DNA from: Mytilus edulis
Lineage: Eukaryota > Mollusca > Bivalvia > Mytilida > Mytilidae
Assembly: GCF_963676685.1 (NCBI RefSeq)
Contig: NC_092346.1
Span: 44,513,289-44,577,288 of the forward strand
Length of the DNA stretch: 64,000 nucleotides
Direction of reading: 5' to 3'
Position 1 is the stretch's first letter. Each line of letters begins with the position of its first letter. Positions 13,101-28,100 of the stretch are shown piece after piece. Below the pieces are notes generated by a model. It ran no database searches and was not told where the DNA came from. It saw nothing but the letters and a program-made list of their open reading frames with translations. Made by a program: the position numbers and the translations under genes.

Positions 13101-16100
13101 TAAATAACAAAAAATATGGCACTTCTGATAGAAACTTAGAATAGGCCAGAGCCACCTTAAATCCAGATTTGATTTTAATGCTTAATTTAGTTATGAAAAG
13201 ACAAATAGTAAAACTGTATTTGACAGCTATACACATTTTATCAATTTGTTGGCTTACTGTTGTATACAAGATATCTTGAGTAATCGCCCAACAATTAAAT
13301 ATAAATTGTTAATTTCTTTACAGCTGCTGCCATGTTATTGATCTCACTGGTACCCAGTAATCACTTCAGACAGACATTTAGAGCTACCAGGAGTATTGTT
13401 AGTCCTCATAAGGAATCAGCTGTAAGTACATAAAGTTTGCAGTATCAGATTATGTCTAAAGATCAAAATATACATCACAAATGTTTGACTTAACCAAGTA
13501 GAAGGAGAAGGAGACACGGGCAGTGTTGATACATGCCTCATTATACAAAATAGCTAACCTTCATGTATCCCTTATGGATATGCAATGATTTTATTCTTGA
13601 CACATTTTAATATTTGAGATTTAATTGTAAATAGTGCAGGTTTTTCTTAATGTTCAAGATTCAGTGGAAGAATCTTTCGCTCTTACTATTTTCAGAGGCT
13701 GGCAAGACACACTTTTGCATTCTTTTTCGGTGATCTGGATTTTTCCATGTTTATATGATTATTTTTGATAGCAAAAAAGTGATTCATAAGTTAATTTGTA
13801 TCATTCTTTTCAAAAAGAGTTCATGTTTATAAAAATATATTAAAACATTCTTCTTTTTTTACATTTCAGATGTCATCAGAAGCTGTCATTGTTCTTCACC
13901 AGGTAAGAATTAAAAAGATTAATTGGTGTAAGTAAGACATTGATCTTACAAATCTAAGTATCTGCTAAGGGGAATAACTCACTATCTAACAAAGATTAAC
14001 ATTCTACTGTAGAATGGTGTGCATCATGGTATACTTCTTAACTTATAAGAATATCAAAGACTTGTTTTATTAAATGCTTCAAGTGAGAAATTTAAAAGGT
14101 TGATATTTCATAAAACATAAAGAGCTTAAGGTGGATCAACACTAAATATTTCTTGAGACAGAATTTTTTTATATTTTATGTAAATGCAGTTTATAAAATA
14201 CTCTTTCGAAAAAAACAATAAAAAATGGGGGTCACCGTGCTTGTTTGGTCAGTACCCTCATCCAAAGTATTGTGTATTTTCGAGGTTTTTTACATAGATA
14301 TTACAGGGAAATCGGCATTTGTAATCTTTCCCTAGTTGAGAAAAAAATTCCATGAGACAGATTTTTCTTATTTTCTCTAAAATTGTAGCAAAGATATAGA
14401 TCTAAAAAAAAATTATAAAAAAACATAGGGTCACCGTGCATTTTAAAGAAATATTTCATCATTTGCTTGAATATTTTCGGATTTTCAGAAAGGGGAGATA
14501 ACTGTACCCAGATTTCCCGGAAAAAGATTAATGTAAATACTCATTACTAATAGAACTAAATTAAGTCAATTTTCAGTCCTAATTATTATTTGAAACACTA
14601 GTTTCTGGTAAAAAAATTGGTTGATTATATAGGGAATCACAGAATCATGAATGAAGAGGGCCCCCTTTTATGTTGTTAGTGGGCCCCCCACTTATGAAAA
14701 TTTCTAGATGTCCCACTGTTCTTGTTCGAATTGTTTTTACATTTTCATTTCAAGGCGTCTTTACCTAATTATGTGGTATGGGCTTTGCTCATTGTTGAAG
14801 GCCATATTGTGACCTATCATTTCTAACATCCCTAAGTTACAACAAACCGTGAGTATTTTCCTGTAAATTAGACTCCATATTTAGATATTTTGTCATGGAT
14901 TCTTCAGCATATGACTCCAATGCTGCCCCAACTTCTTCTTCTCTCGTCTTTAACCCAGATACGCTCAAATAGTGAAGATTCACTGAGGCCAACAGATTAT
15001 TCAGTTGGGTCTCACCAAGGCCTACGTGAAGCATGCCTGTTGAAAATGAAATTAAAGCAGTGATTTGTATTATACATTTCTTTTGTACATGTTAAAAATT
15101 GAGTAAAATAAAAACTTCCTTAGTAACAGCAATAAATATTTGATTTAAAGAGCACTGATATATATTGCTTCTTCTGAAGACAAAAGAAGTAGTATAACTC
15201 GTGTATATACATATATTGTATTGCAAAAAAATGTTTAAAAAAGTATAAGGTGTGTGTATAGACTGAGGGTAAAGTAAGTTAATACATGTATATAATAAAT
15301 TATAATTTGTGTATATTAAGTACATGTATATAGTGTATTTAGTAGGTTTATACTTTAAATCTATATTAAAACTTGTGAGTAAAGTGTAAAGTAGTTAATC
15401 TAACATGTTTAATATTAATATTATTTTCAATAAAAATCTTATTGATAGATATATATACATGTATATACATGAATATATGACATCTCATCAACATGTTTAA
15501 CCCATGCTGCATTTTAGCGCCTGTCCCAAGTAAATAGCCTCTGGCATTTGTTATAGTCTTGTATTATTTTTAATTTTAGTTTCTAGTGCATAATTTGGAG
15601 TTTTGTATGACGTTCATTATCACTGAACTAGTATACTTTTAAGTAAAAGAAAAAGAAGAAGTATAATGAAATTAACACAAATCTGGAAGACCTCTGACAT
15701 CAGTACATGAAATAAAAATGTAGCTGTAATTATGCATGTTTGTTGTTTATTATACTATTTATACTTTACCAAATTTATCAAACATTTGCCACACATGGAG
15801 CCATTCCAATTTTATGAAGTGTTTATAGGAGCTGCTTAATAACAAAGAATTACAAACAGTTGACATAAATAACAAACAAGCTGATTGTAATTAACAATTT
15901 AGTAAGCAGTCCTTAATCAAGTAGACAGCACTTCTGTATCTACAAAATATTTTTGTAATCTTTGACACTAGTTTAAATATATCATGTACTGATCTCAAAA
16001 ATTGCTTACCAATGAAAATAAAACAATCAACAGTCTTCTCTGATATTTCCATGCAAAACAAATTGTACATCGTTCTCTTCAGGTTTCCATCAGTTCAATT

Positions 16101-19100
16101 TAAAATTACAGAATAAACAAATGGTACATTATTCTCTTCAGATTCCACCATTTGACATGGAAACCAGCATGGCAAGGAAAGAAAATCAACTGATTTACTA
16201 GTTTCTTTCACATTAATGCACAGTCCTAGCTGTTAGGGGAATTGAGCACTCACAAACTCTTTAACCCATCAGCATTCTTAATGTGCCTGTCCTAAGTCAG
16301 GAGACTGTTCAGTCAAGTTCAGTGGTTGCTGTTGGTTCATGTCTGTCATATAGGTTTTTTATCAATTTATTGGTTATAAATTAGTCTGACTATAGTCTTC
16401 ATAATTGAATCAGTGGCGGATCCAGACATTTTCATAAGTGGGGGCCCACTGACTGACCTAAGAGGGGGCCTGTTCCAGTCATGCTTCAGTGATTCCCATG
16501 TACAATGTAAGCAACAAATTTTTCCCAAGGGGGGGGGGGGGGTCCCCTAAATCCGCCTCTGTTAATTGTCTCATATTTTTCATGTCAGGTATTAAACAGC
16601 TGACTATGCCATGACATAATTTTTTTCATTGTTGAAGGTATTATGGTTGCCTATAATTGCTGACATCCACCATGTTGTTTTTATTGTACATGTGGATGCA
16701 TCATTTTAATCAGTTCACCAAAATCAATTTTTTACATCCCTTTCCTTTTTGGCTGTCAATGTCATACATGCATATAACTTTTTTTATAATAATTTTTTGG
16801 CCTTTAAAACAGATTTATGTCAAACACAATTTACAATCCATGGGGTAACTGTTAAAAGCCAAATTTCTCCATGACCCACCAAGAAACGAGCTACTATGCA
16901 TGTTAATATTTTTTTCTGTCTTCAAATCATGACTGAATTAAACCTGAAGAAAAAAAATCATTCATTGATCACATATATAACAAAAATGAAAAAGCAACAC
17001 AAAAATACAATTATAATTTTTCAGAGTGCCATTCATGTACCTGTTGCAATTTTGGTGTTTACATCAAAAACTCCTGGACCCCTTTTGCTCGGTGTTGTGA
17101 AATGACGCTTGGACAGTGGTATTTTTTTAACTCTAATACATTGTTTACACTCTATGTACAGCCATCCTCCTAAACCTCTAGGTAAAACACCTAATGAATC
17201 CTTCAGATGAAGGGGTTTCAAACAATTTGAACAGGACTCAAGGCCTTGAATTATCAGATCAATTTCTATAATAAATCTGCAAAAATTTAAAGGAACCAGG
17301 TTGTCTGGTAGAATATCTGTTCTATCATAAATAAGTTCAACTTCTTTATCACTTCTGCCTCCGGCGGTACTTGACTGTAAATTGTCACTGACAGTTACAC
17401 AATAATCGTGCTCTCTTATTCCAGATGCCAAATTTGAATTACACTGATTTTTTTGATGCCTGATTTTTTTAAAAGTCGAAGATTTGTTGATTAATTTGTT
17501 TGTGGAAAATTTACCCTTTTTACATTTCAAAAATACCATTTTAAAGCGTTGCAGTGTTGATATTTACATCTTTACGGCTGAATGACGCTGAAGAATTTCG
17601 AGTTTCCGGTACAAAGTCGTAAATATGAAATGCGTCGGAAAAGGATCTTTATAAAATAATGATTGAGTTTTTGATCATTTATTAATAAATAAATTACCTC
17701 TTTCATAGTGAAAAACCCATTTTCATAAATTAATCCCGAAATAATATTTCAACATATCTGAGAGTCTTCGGATCGTAGTTGCGCAAGTTTTATGCGCGGT
17801 GGTATTCAAATGACTTACCTTAAGAAAGAAGTAAACATTTGCTTTTTCTTTTTACAGATTTATGAACACTTGCTAAGTTTGTTATCCAGAGCCAAACTTT
17901 ATGTTGGTAAGTATAAAATTTTGTTTTTTCACCAGTATTTTTTAGTAGTGGAAAGTTTAAGAGTGACAGAATACAAGATTATAAAATGTAGAGTATATCC
18001 AAAGCTTAAAAAAAATCATGAAATTAGAACAACTTTAACGGTAACTGTAAAATAGCTTTTTCATGTTAGCTTGTATATTCAAATTGTTTTGGCAGGTAGA
18101 TGTTACAAATTTAGGATATAATTTATTGTCTAATATAAAGAAGAAGATGTTGTATGATTGCCAATGAGACAACTTTTCACAAGACACCAAATGATACAGA
18201 AATTAACAACAATAGGTTATCATATGGCCTACAACCATTAGCAAAGCCGATTAAGTCCCAAAAATGTCAAATGAGAAAACTAAGTTAATGTAATGCCTTG
18301 ATATGAAATACAAGTATTTGTTTCTATTACAGATCCACAGGCCCATGGAACGTCCAAACTGACCAGTTATTTTGCTGTGATGTCCTATTGTTTGATTTCA
18401 AGAACAGAAAAGTTAATGGTAAAACTTTATAATATACAGTTGTATATTTCCACCATTGTTTAGGCAAAGAACAGTACTGAAAAATCTGGTCATTGCCTTT
18501 CAACGTCTTCAGTCTTACATTGAAAACACTAAATTTCAAAATACTTTGTTATCTTTAAAACCACTGTTATTCAAATTTCTAGGTTAATTGGATAGTTTCA
18601 GTAATGATTTATACAATGGAATAAGATGTTGGTGGAGGTCGGAAAGAATGTATGTGACTCCAAAGACTCTAGAAATTTCCTGGAATATCTCTAGCTAAAA
18701 TCATTGTCACCAGTTTAAAATTATGTATCTTTAACTATTCATACACTTTTGGTAAATAATTTAAATAGAAATATATTGACACAGAAAACAAATTTAGTGA
18801 TATTTTGAGTCAACTGTGTTTAAATTGTCCTGAATTAATTTTAAAACTAGTCCTATTGTAAAATATTAAAGTTAACTGCATAAAGCTTGAACAACATTTT
18901 TTTTTTTTTATTATTTCAGTTTGGTAGATTATTCCAGGATTTATGGAACCTTTTTCAGCCAAAGTTGTGTGAACCCCAGATTTCAATGCATCATAATAAA
19001 CAGGTACTTAGTGTATATTAAATGTAATTAGTTACATGTTTTGTGTAACTATGTTAGCAAGTGGTTTGATTGATTGATTGTTGGTTGCTTTACGCCGCAA

Positions 19101-22100
19101 GTGGTTTGATAGTTTTGTACTGTTGAGAGTCAATTTTAGAAAGATGACCAATTTTTTTATGCCGCATACTTGAGATATTTTTTTTTTTTACATAAAATGT
19201 GTTATGAAACACCTAATTTGCATGCATTCAAGTTGACAAAATAGCTGTGAAAAATACTAAAGAGTTCCAGGATTGAAGTTGACTTGTCATGATGATTTCA
19301 GCAAATGCTTTGAGTTGGAAGAAATTGTCAAGGATAGCTCTTGATACACAAATTTTATATGCAAAAAAAAAATATTATGGTTAAATATCCTATAAGTTTT
19401 TACAACTGAAAAACGAAATTGAACTAATTGTGCTACTTGTAAGTTTGCTTAAGAAATAGAGAAATGATTAATTTCTATATAATCAAGATCACAGAAACTA
19501 TGATATATTTTTTCCATTGCAGGCTTTGATGTATTTCTGGTATCAGGCATGTGTAGATTGTCCAGAAAATATCATGAAGATAGTCAGTAATCCAAATGTT
19601 TGTAAACAGATAGCTTATAATTATATTTTGTAAGTATGCATTAGAAATATATGAATAGTTTTTACTAAACTAACAATTGATTTCTAATAAAAACTGTTAT
19701 TTTTTACAGTAAAGTAATTAATTTTTTCACATTTAATATTGTACACATATTTTTGGTTAGGTTAATTCTGGTTTAAAAGAATTTCATCAATCATTTGATA
19801 AAATTGTTGTAAATTACAACCCATACATGCTACATGGCTATTTGCAGTATTTAAAAAAAAACAGTATGAAGGAAAACATGCTTCAAATTTAAAATAGATT
19901 TTAACATTTTAAAGATTTTACATTTTTAAGAAAAAGATCAGCAGCTATCTCAAACATAATCCGATCATAGATCATTTGGCAATTTTATTTGAATTTCTGA
20001 GCAAAACTAATAGTAAGGAGAATTCTCTGCTGAAACATAACAAGTTGATATTATATAGTAAAAACTTAATTTTAAGTGATCAGTCCACAGTTGTATTTCC
20101 TTTTTTCCAGAGTACACATGTCATGTTTTTACTTTCTGAAAATATCATGAAGTTAAAAATTTTCACAAAAACATATTGTATGAAAATTGAAATATTCATA
20201 AAAAAATAGAATCTTATAGTTTTTGGTGGGTTTTTTTTCAGAGCTGACCATGATGATCAGGATGTTCTAATGTTTAACAGAATAATGTTACCGTCATATT
20301 ATGGATTGTTACGGATGTGTTGCCAGCAATCTAGGGTATTCACAAGACAGTTGGCGTCACATCAGAACATTAACTGGGCTTTCCAAAATATTGCACCTTA
20401 TCCTACCAAATATGCTGCTGTAAGTTTTCTATATATAACTATGAAAACATTCATATTGGTACTGTTTTATTGGTTAACCATTTTTTTGTTTCAAACTGTA
20501 GAAACAACTTATTATTTGCAATGAAAGTGACAGTATAGAATCAATATTTAAATTGATTTCCATATGAGCAAAAAAATATAGACTATACAACAACAAGAGT
20601 GAAAAACCAAAAACACAAGATGTGAAAGACATTTTGAGTACAAAAAGTCTTCTGCAATAGACACACTCATCAATTTGTGAATCTCTGAATCACCAGTTTC
20701 TAAAATTCAACACAGACAATCAAAACCTATCATCAACATATAATTCTCTAAAAGACAAATGATATTAAGAAAATGTGTGTAGAACTTTTCACAGTTTGTC
20801 TGTCGTTATTGGACATTACTGCTGATTCTGCAGTAAGATGGAAACTCATTATTTACTGAAAAGACCTTCTGTTTAATTGATGCATAAATCAAATTATGTT
20901 ATAAAAAGTTGGGTTAGTAAAATATGATTTGATTTGCAGGCTGTAGATGAATTATTTAAAATGATGAGATTAATGGCTACAAAATACTCAGACAGTTCAG
21001 AAGAGGAAGTTAGATCCATTAATTCATTCAAGAAAAACACTTCACAGATGTTCTTAAATATGTTAGATGCAAGATCTGGATGGCAAACGCTGATCAGGTA
21101 AACATTTTTAGATAGTGTGATATGTATGATATGATTTAAATCTATAAATAGCTCAATTTTGACTAGGCAAGTATATGGAGTTTGATGAAAAATATTAATC
21201 ATATGAATAGAGCAGGTAATATTTTTTTAGGGCAAACTTTGATCAGGTAAAAATGTAAGATGATAATTTTGAATGTTAAACATTTGATAAGGTTAATATG
21301 TGAAATGATAGATCTCAGCCTGATACTTTCCACTTGTCACTGTTGGGTAGCTTTGTCAGATGACACTTTTCAGTTGATGCGGGCCAATTGGTATCCTTTA
21401 GAATTAATATTTATTATTGGGTTGCTGTCTCATTTACATTTACCAAATATTTTAGTTTATTTATATGCCTATATGAATTTGTTTTGAAACAGAGATCACA
21501 AGTTACCTTCTCAGAAAATGAATAAGGGACGTTCTTTTATATTATACATGGCAGGTACCTGGGGAAGGCTCTTTGAAAATTTGGTATCCACCTATAGGGT
21601 TAGTTTTAGAATTCTGCTCAATTTTTCACTATACATATGTGTTTGACACCCAACCATAGTTTAACACAGAGGTGTTTACTTGTACGGATTGTCCGTGTTT
21701 TACATGGATTTTTTAATAAAATTACTCAATACGGATTCGTCATGAAAAAGTACAGATTTTCTAACAATCCGGAAAAAAATCATAGTTGCTTCCGTTTACG
21801 GCGATCGGTGTCTAAAAGGAGCTTTTTTGGCTGGGAATAGCCGCTCTTTAAAGCACATAATGATAGGGATCAAGTATATTTCATAGACGGCAAATCAGGA
21901 TGCCAGCGTTTGGAATTACGAAAATTCCCCACAGTAGCGCATATTGTGAAAAAAGTTTCTTGCGTTTAAATAGAAAAAAAATGAACTGAACAATGATCCT
22001 GCAAACTATGAACTATGAATTGAATACGATCTACATAGTTCCTTGTTAAACTCTTAAACTATTGGTAACTTTGTAATGAAAGTAACTTGATAATATTTAT

Positions 22101-25100
22101 AGTCATTCAATGGCAATTAAATTTCTAGTCATAAGCATTGAAATCTGGTCCCTATTCAGTTTATTATTTTGAGGTTTTGTATTTTTAATGTGTTGTACAA
22201 GATTAAATAATTAATGAAATTTTAAATGTACATATTTTGTTTCTTTATAAGTACACAGTGAATTCCAGATTTGCATGTAATTTGACTTAGGGCTATTCCA
22301 GAAAAAAATGTATGGGGGGGTTGGAAGGCACATTGTATTAATAATACATGGGTGATGGGTATCAGAGCAATTTTTCACACTATAATGCACTATAATTCTC
22401 AATTACAATTGTCTGGGTGGCGGGTGCTGACAAAAACTGCCTTCCAACCCCCCCATACATTTTTTTCTGGAATAGCCCTTATTCCAAACTTTAGCTCAAC
22501 TTTTTGTCAAATCATGCAAATTTTAGGTTAACTTTTTGTCAAATCATGTACATTTTAGGTTATAATCTTTGTTGCAAAAATATCTGAATAAGACTGCAGA
22601 TACTGTCAGAATGCAGGAAATTGCATCTAATTTTTCAAAATTTTCTTGGTGGGGCATGCCCAAAAAACCCCTAGATGATTTGTGCCGCTGTGCGGCACTC
22701 ATCAAGAGTATTACTGACAACATTCCAAAACTACTGACAATTCTACTAATAGACATCATTGGGGGTAAGCAGGTCTGTTAACATTTGGAAGTGTTTCCAC
22801 CTTTTTTTGTGTATGTTTTATAGAATAGTCCTAAGCCAATGAGATGATTTTCTTTAGAATAGAGATGCTATAAAACACATTCACAAAGAAACATTTGTTA
22901 TTGTTTATTGTAGTGTGTTGAAGATATTAGTGGATACTGATAATGACAGACTATTCCTTATATATCAAGGAGGCTTACAAATGATGTCTGAGGTTTGTAT
23001 CGCATGTTACACAGGGGAGTTGTTTTTTTGCTTTTTATGCACATTTTGATTTGCCACTTTCAAGATGAATGTAGTAATATCACATTGTGCAGTAACACCA
23101 TTTTCTGTTAAAAGATATTAAATGCAATCAACGATAATCAATGAATACCTCCATACAGTGTAATTATTAGAACAAAACAAGACTGCATATCAGTGGCCCG
23201 GAGTGAACCACACATTAACAGACCAGAATTAATGAAATATTTGTTGTCATGCCTTTGCCTACATTGGATCATTGATTAAAAAGAAAAATCATATGAGCAA
23301 GAGTGAATGCGCCGCGGGAAAAAAATATGATAAAACATACCGGTAAACTGAAGTTGATTGGTTGTGGGACACTCGCAACCTCATTAAATTTGAATAAAAA
23401 TTGATGTGAAGAAAGAAAAACCCTCCATTTCAGATTGCAGGCATTAGCACAAAAAGCATTTGTATATGAAGTATTGAACAAAATTTTATTAATAAATCCA
23501 ATTGTGGTAGTGTGAAGTTAAGTCTTGAATCAGATTTCAAAGGTAAAGTTGATATCTGATTAAGAATGATTTCTACTTCTAAAATAAAATGATAGAAAGT
23601 GCCAAATTAAAAACCAGAATTTTTAGAAAGTGAAAAATTACACAAATGTTTTATATATTAAGGAAGTAATTGATAGAAATTTAATAATTTTTGTTACTTA
23701 TATATTTTAGGCATTTAACAATTTACATGTGATGTACCATGAGGCTACAGCATGTCATGTGACTGGAGACATTGTAGATTTGCTGACCATTATACTGCCT
23801 GTGTTAAAAGTCCTGAGGCATTTTCATGATAAGAAAAGTAAGTGTATCCCAGTTGTTTAAAATTTCTTTACCCAGTGAAATATAGCAGTAATTAAAAGAA
23901 GAACTTATTGTTTTATTCATTTAATGAAAGTTTAAAGAATTTATATCGTGAATACAAGCATATGTAATTGCAAAATTGTATTTCTTATTCCACCTGAAAC
24001 TTTGATGACTATTTAAATAAAATAACAGCACTATAAAAATGTACAATAAAGCTGTCTTTATCTTATATCAGTTTACATATAGGAGAATATTGATTTAAGT
24101 CAAGTAAATGTTGATATTGTTTTATTGTAGGTTCTGGTTCAGATATTCAAACAGTATTTCAGAATTGGAGAGATAGAATGGAATTTGTAAAGAAACTGCT
24201 GACATTACTGAATTCATTTACACCACCAGAGATCAGACAGATTTCTATAGGTATGGAAAAGGAAATATTTTCCGATATATGGTTATTCAGAGGTTTTGCA
24301 AGAAACAGTGATAATTTTCTATGCACATGTGTTCATACAATTGTATAGAAAGTTGAAGGAAATATTCTGAATTATATATATTTATTGTTTAGAATATATA
24401 TGTTAAACAGATTCAAATAAATTTGTTAATATTTTTAACTTTCATTTATTCAATATGGTTATTCTTATGATATGTTGTCTTTTGCAGAGGTTTTACGTGA
24501 AATGGTGATAATTTTCCAGAGTGAATGTGTTCATACAATGGTTCCAATGTTAACACAGGCTCATGTGTCTTTCCAAGAAAGTAATTTGCCTGGTAAGTTT
24601 ATATCAAATCATGTCAGTTTTATAGTTTGAATACAATATTGTCTGTTTGACTAAATAAAGGAATCATACCTCTGCAAATATTCAGGTCTATCGCACATTT
24701 CATCTTTCCTCCCAATTCACGAAAGTATTTAAAATGAAAATAAATTTTTAAAGCATTAATCAATATTTTAACATCCCTCTATAACAGATCTTGTTAAGAT
24801 AGAAGAATAAAAGAGTTCATTCTAAAAAAAAAATGACTGTCTGAAAATTTATACTCTTATATTTCAGTACCGACACCAGGACCATATTTCCCTAGAAGAG
24901 GTCAGAAACCTATAGGGTCTAAGTCCAATATACGTCCACCTAGACCACAGTTTAATATGATGTTACATTCTAGTCAAGTAGAGGCAACAAAGGTAAAGAA
25001 CATTGATTTACACAATAGATTTGTTTATTTATTTGATGATTTTTATGCCCCACCTACGATAGTCTGGTCTGTGCGTTCGTTGGTTCATTCGTCTTAGTAC

Positions 25101-28100
25101 GTTTATCCGTCCAGGTTAAAGTTTTTGGTCAAGGTTGTTTTTAATGAAGTTGAAGTCCATTCAACTTGACACTTAGTAATTCCATGATCCACTGAACATA
25201 GAAAATGATAGTGGGAGTGGGGCATCCGTGTACTATGAACACATTCTTGTTGTTATTCAATTAAGAATTTTGAACTTTTTTATTTCAACATCATATATAA
25301 TGTTATGTATATCTATCAACACATAATTTAATAAGCTTGTTTTGTATTTCTGGTTTTTCTTAATTTCAGGGTGTTGATGAGAATTATGACTGTGCATTAT
25401 CAGAATTTTTCTTACCGTACCATTCCTTAGTAGATCTTATTTGTAGAGTTGCTGTCAACCAACAAATACTAAATGAACATATAATTAATCTTAGTAAGTA
25501 TTCAGACAATATTTTGTATTATACTTATGTACTGTTCTTTTACATAAATTACAAGAAACAATAAAATAATGATATATAAAAGTCAACACAGAGAATTAAA
25601 AACTCCTACTCCACTGCAAGTTTAAGACACCCCCTAGCACTAGTATGAGCGGAATACTTTGCAATATCATTGGAATAGATTTGAAGGATGTAACACCTGG
25701 AATTTGTCCCATTGATAATGAAAAGCAGATAATTTATTTTGTCATTGAATTCACATAGCAAAAACATAAAAATATCAATTTTATTGATAAAAGTGTTAAC
25801 CATGTACTTTTATCTTTTTGACCGTGGTAAAAAAGAAATAGAATTGGTTATCGTTTGCTAGTAGTTGAAAAGTATGAAGATTATGCAAGACAGCATATCA
25901 TATAATAATTAGGCATTCCAGAAGGCTTTACTGAAATAGAATATAACTTTACATTTTGATATTATCTTTAAGGTGCTGTAGTGGCTGTTGAAGGTGTCCC
26001 ATTACATTCAGCCTTCTTTGCAAAGTTGTGGTATGAAATTTATCACTCTGAGGTAAGAAACATTAAACCATGTTTACAAATAATTTGAAAAGTTATCAAC
26101 TATTAAAAACTATAATACTGATGAAAATCAATGATTGTTAAGAATATTCAATGAAATAAATATCAAAATTTTGTTGCATCGATACAATCTGTATATATAT
26201 CAGTATTGATTGTATGATTCCCCTTAAAAGCTTAAATGGAAAAAAAGAGTTCTTATGCATCCATGTATATTTTTTTCTCAATATCTAGCAGAAATGTATG
26301 AATTTAAAGTATAACATGTAATACACATTTCACGTACCAAGTTGTGTATTGGTTAGTGCATCAGACTACTAACACAAAGGTTCTTGGTTCAATTCCCGTC
26401 TGGGATGAAAATTTCAGGGACTTTTTTTGGCTTTCTCTTGACACCATTTGCGAGTATGGTCTTGAGGAAACGATGATAGTCCATCGGAAGGGGACGATAA
26501 ATGGCTGACCCATGTTAAGAGAGAGCCATATATCTTGCACGTTAAAGACACCCTTGTAGATTTTGAAAAAGAGCAGGCTAATGCCGCTACAAGGCAGCAC
26601 TCGCACCCGCAAAGTGGAAAGGGATTAATATAAGTTGCAAAACTTGTTTCCCAATCCACTATAAATAAATATGTTTAAACTAAGTTGTTATTTTAATGAA
26701 TCTTAAAAAGTTAACTTTGAATTATATGGTGTAGAAAATCTACAAAAAAGAAAAGATAGACAAGATGAGTGTTTACCTTCTCAGACCATCTGTCCATCAC
26801 ATTGTCTTTGCTGAATTTTATGCCAATAAACATATCTCTGTGTCAACAGTTTATACTATATTTTGAATGATACAGAGCAATTTGCTTTAATGTAAAAATG
26901 AAAAAAATATATAATTATTATCAATGTCATGTGTTAAATCTGAGGATTTTTACTATAGATACTATAGACAGACATGATAGAGGATTTTAACTTTACAGTA
27001 TACAATTTGCTGAAAAAATGGCATATATCTTTTTGTCTAATAGTCTGTTTTATTGTAACAGGTTGATAGAAACTGTATAAGAATACTTTGCAGTAGCAGT
27101 TACTTTATAGAATATGTAGATTCAGTATTATTGGATGAGAGACTGTCACTAAACAATCATAATATATACCAGTTCTTTTGTAACTTCTTTCCAAAGGTTT
27201 GTATCAATTATCACAGTCTTTCTTTTGAACTCTTTCTGTACCCAATACCTACTCTAATGTATTTGTTGTAATTAAATGATAGAATTATTGACATCTGCTA
27301 CACACATTCCATTTTCATTATTTTGAGCAAAATTATCAATAAGATTTAAAATTAAGTTCTTATAATATTTTTAACACTAGCATTTTATTCTCGATCTGAC
27401 AGCTAAAATTACTGTGAAATTTTTTGTGGAATTAAAAGTGGGTCTCAATGGGACTAAGCGTGACGCGGGATTGCCCACTTTTTGTAAGCGGGAAACAAGA
27501 AAGTCAAATTATTGTGTCGTGAAAACGGGAAATGAGGTCTATAGGAACCTGGGAAATGACAAAAAAATGAGAATTGCTTACGGACATAGTGTAAGCGGGA
27601 TACGGGAATCTGACAAAACAGTAAGCGGGATCCGGGATCAGAACCCCCCAATGAGACCCCCTTAAAAATCTCTCCAATTTCAAAGCAAAATCCTATTTTC
27701 ATGCTTTTCTTGTTTCTGATTCTGATCATATGATAATGATAAAATTATGCAAATACAACACTCGCTATATTAAATGCAGAATTATTACCTATGCATATAA
27801 TAAACATCATTGACATATTTTTTCAGGTATATCAACAAGTGCTAAATGACCAGGGGAAATCATTACTTGATAGTTTGGTTGCCTCGGTAACAGCAGAAAA
27901 ATCTGCCATAGAAAATGTCAGATACCAGCAAGATTTACTTAATATCTGTGAAAGAATTAATGGGGTATGTCATATTGAAAATTATATTTCATCTTTTTAC
28001 TATGCATTTTTGAAATTCTTTGTCTTTTATTCAGAAAAGGCATCAATGTGTGCACTGTTATAAAAACTGTTGCATTCAACTTTCAACTTTGTGAGTTAAT

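Noticed and set aside
26350..26400. tRNA gene candidate
   Set aside because: Box A and box B are present, but the arms do not fold into a cloverleaf and the sequence continues into a repeated body, so it is a SINE head. The same holds for 52795-52845.
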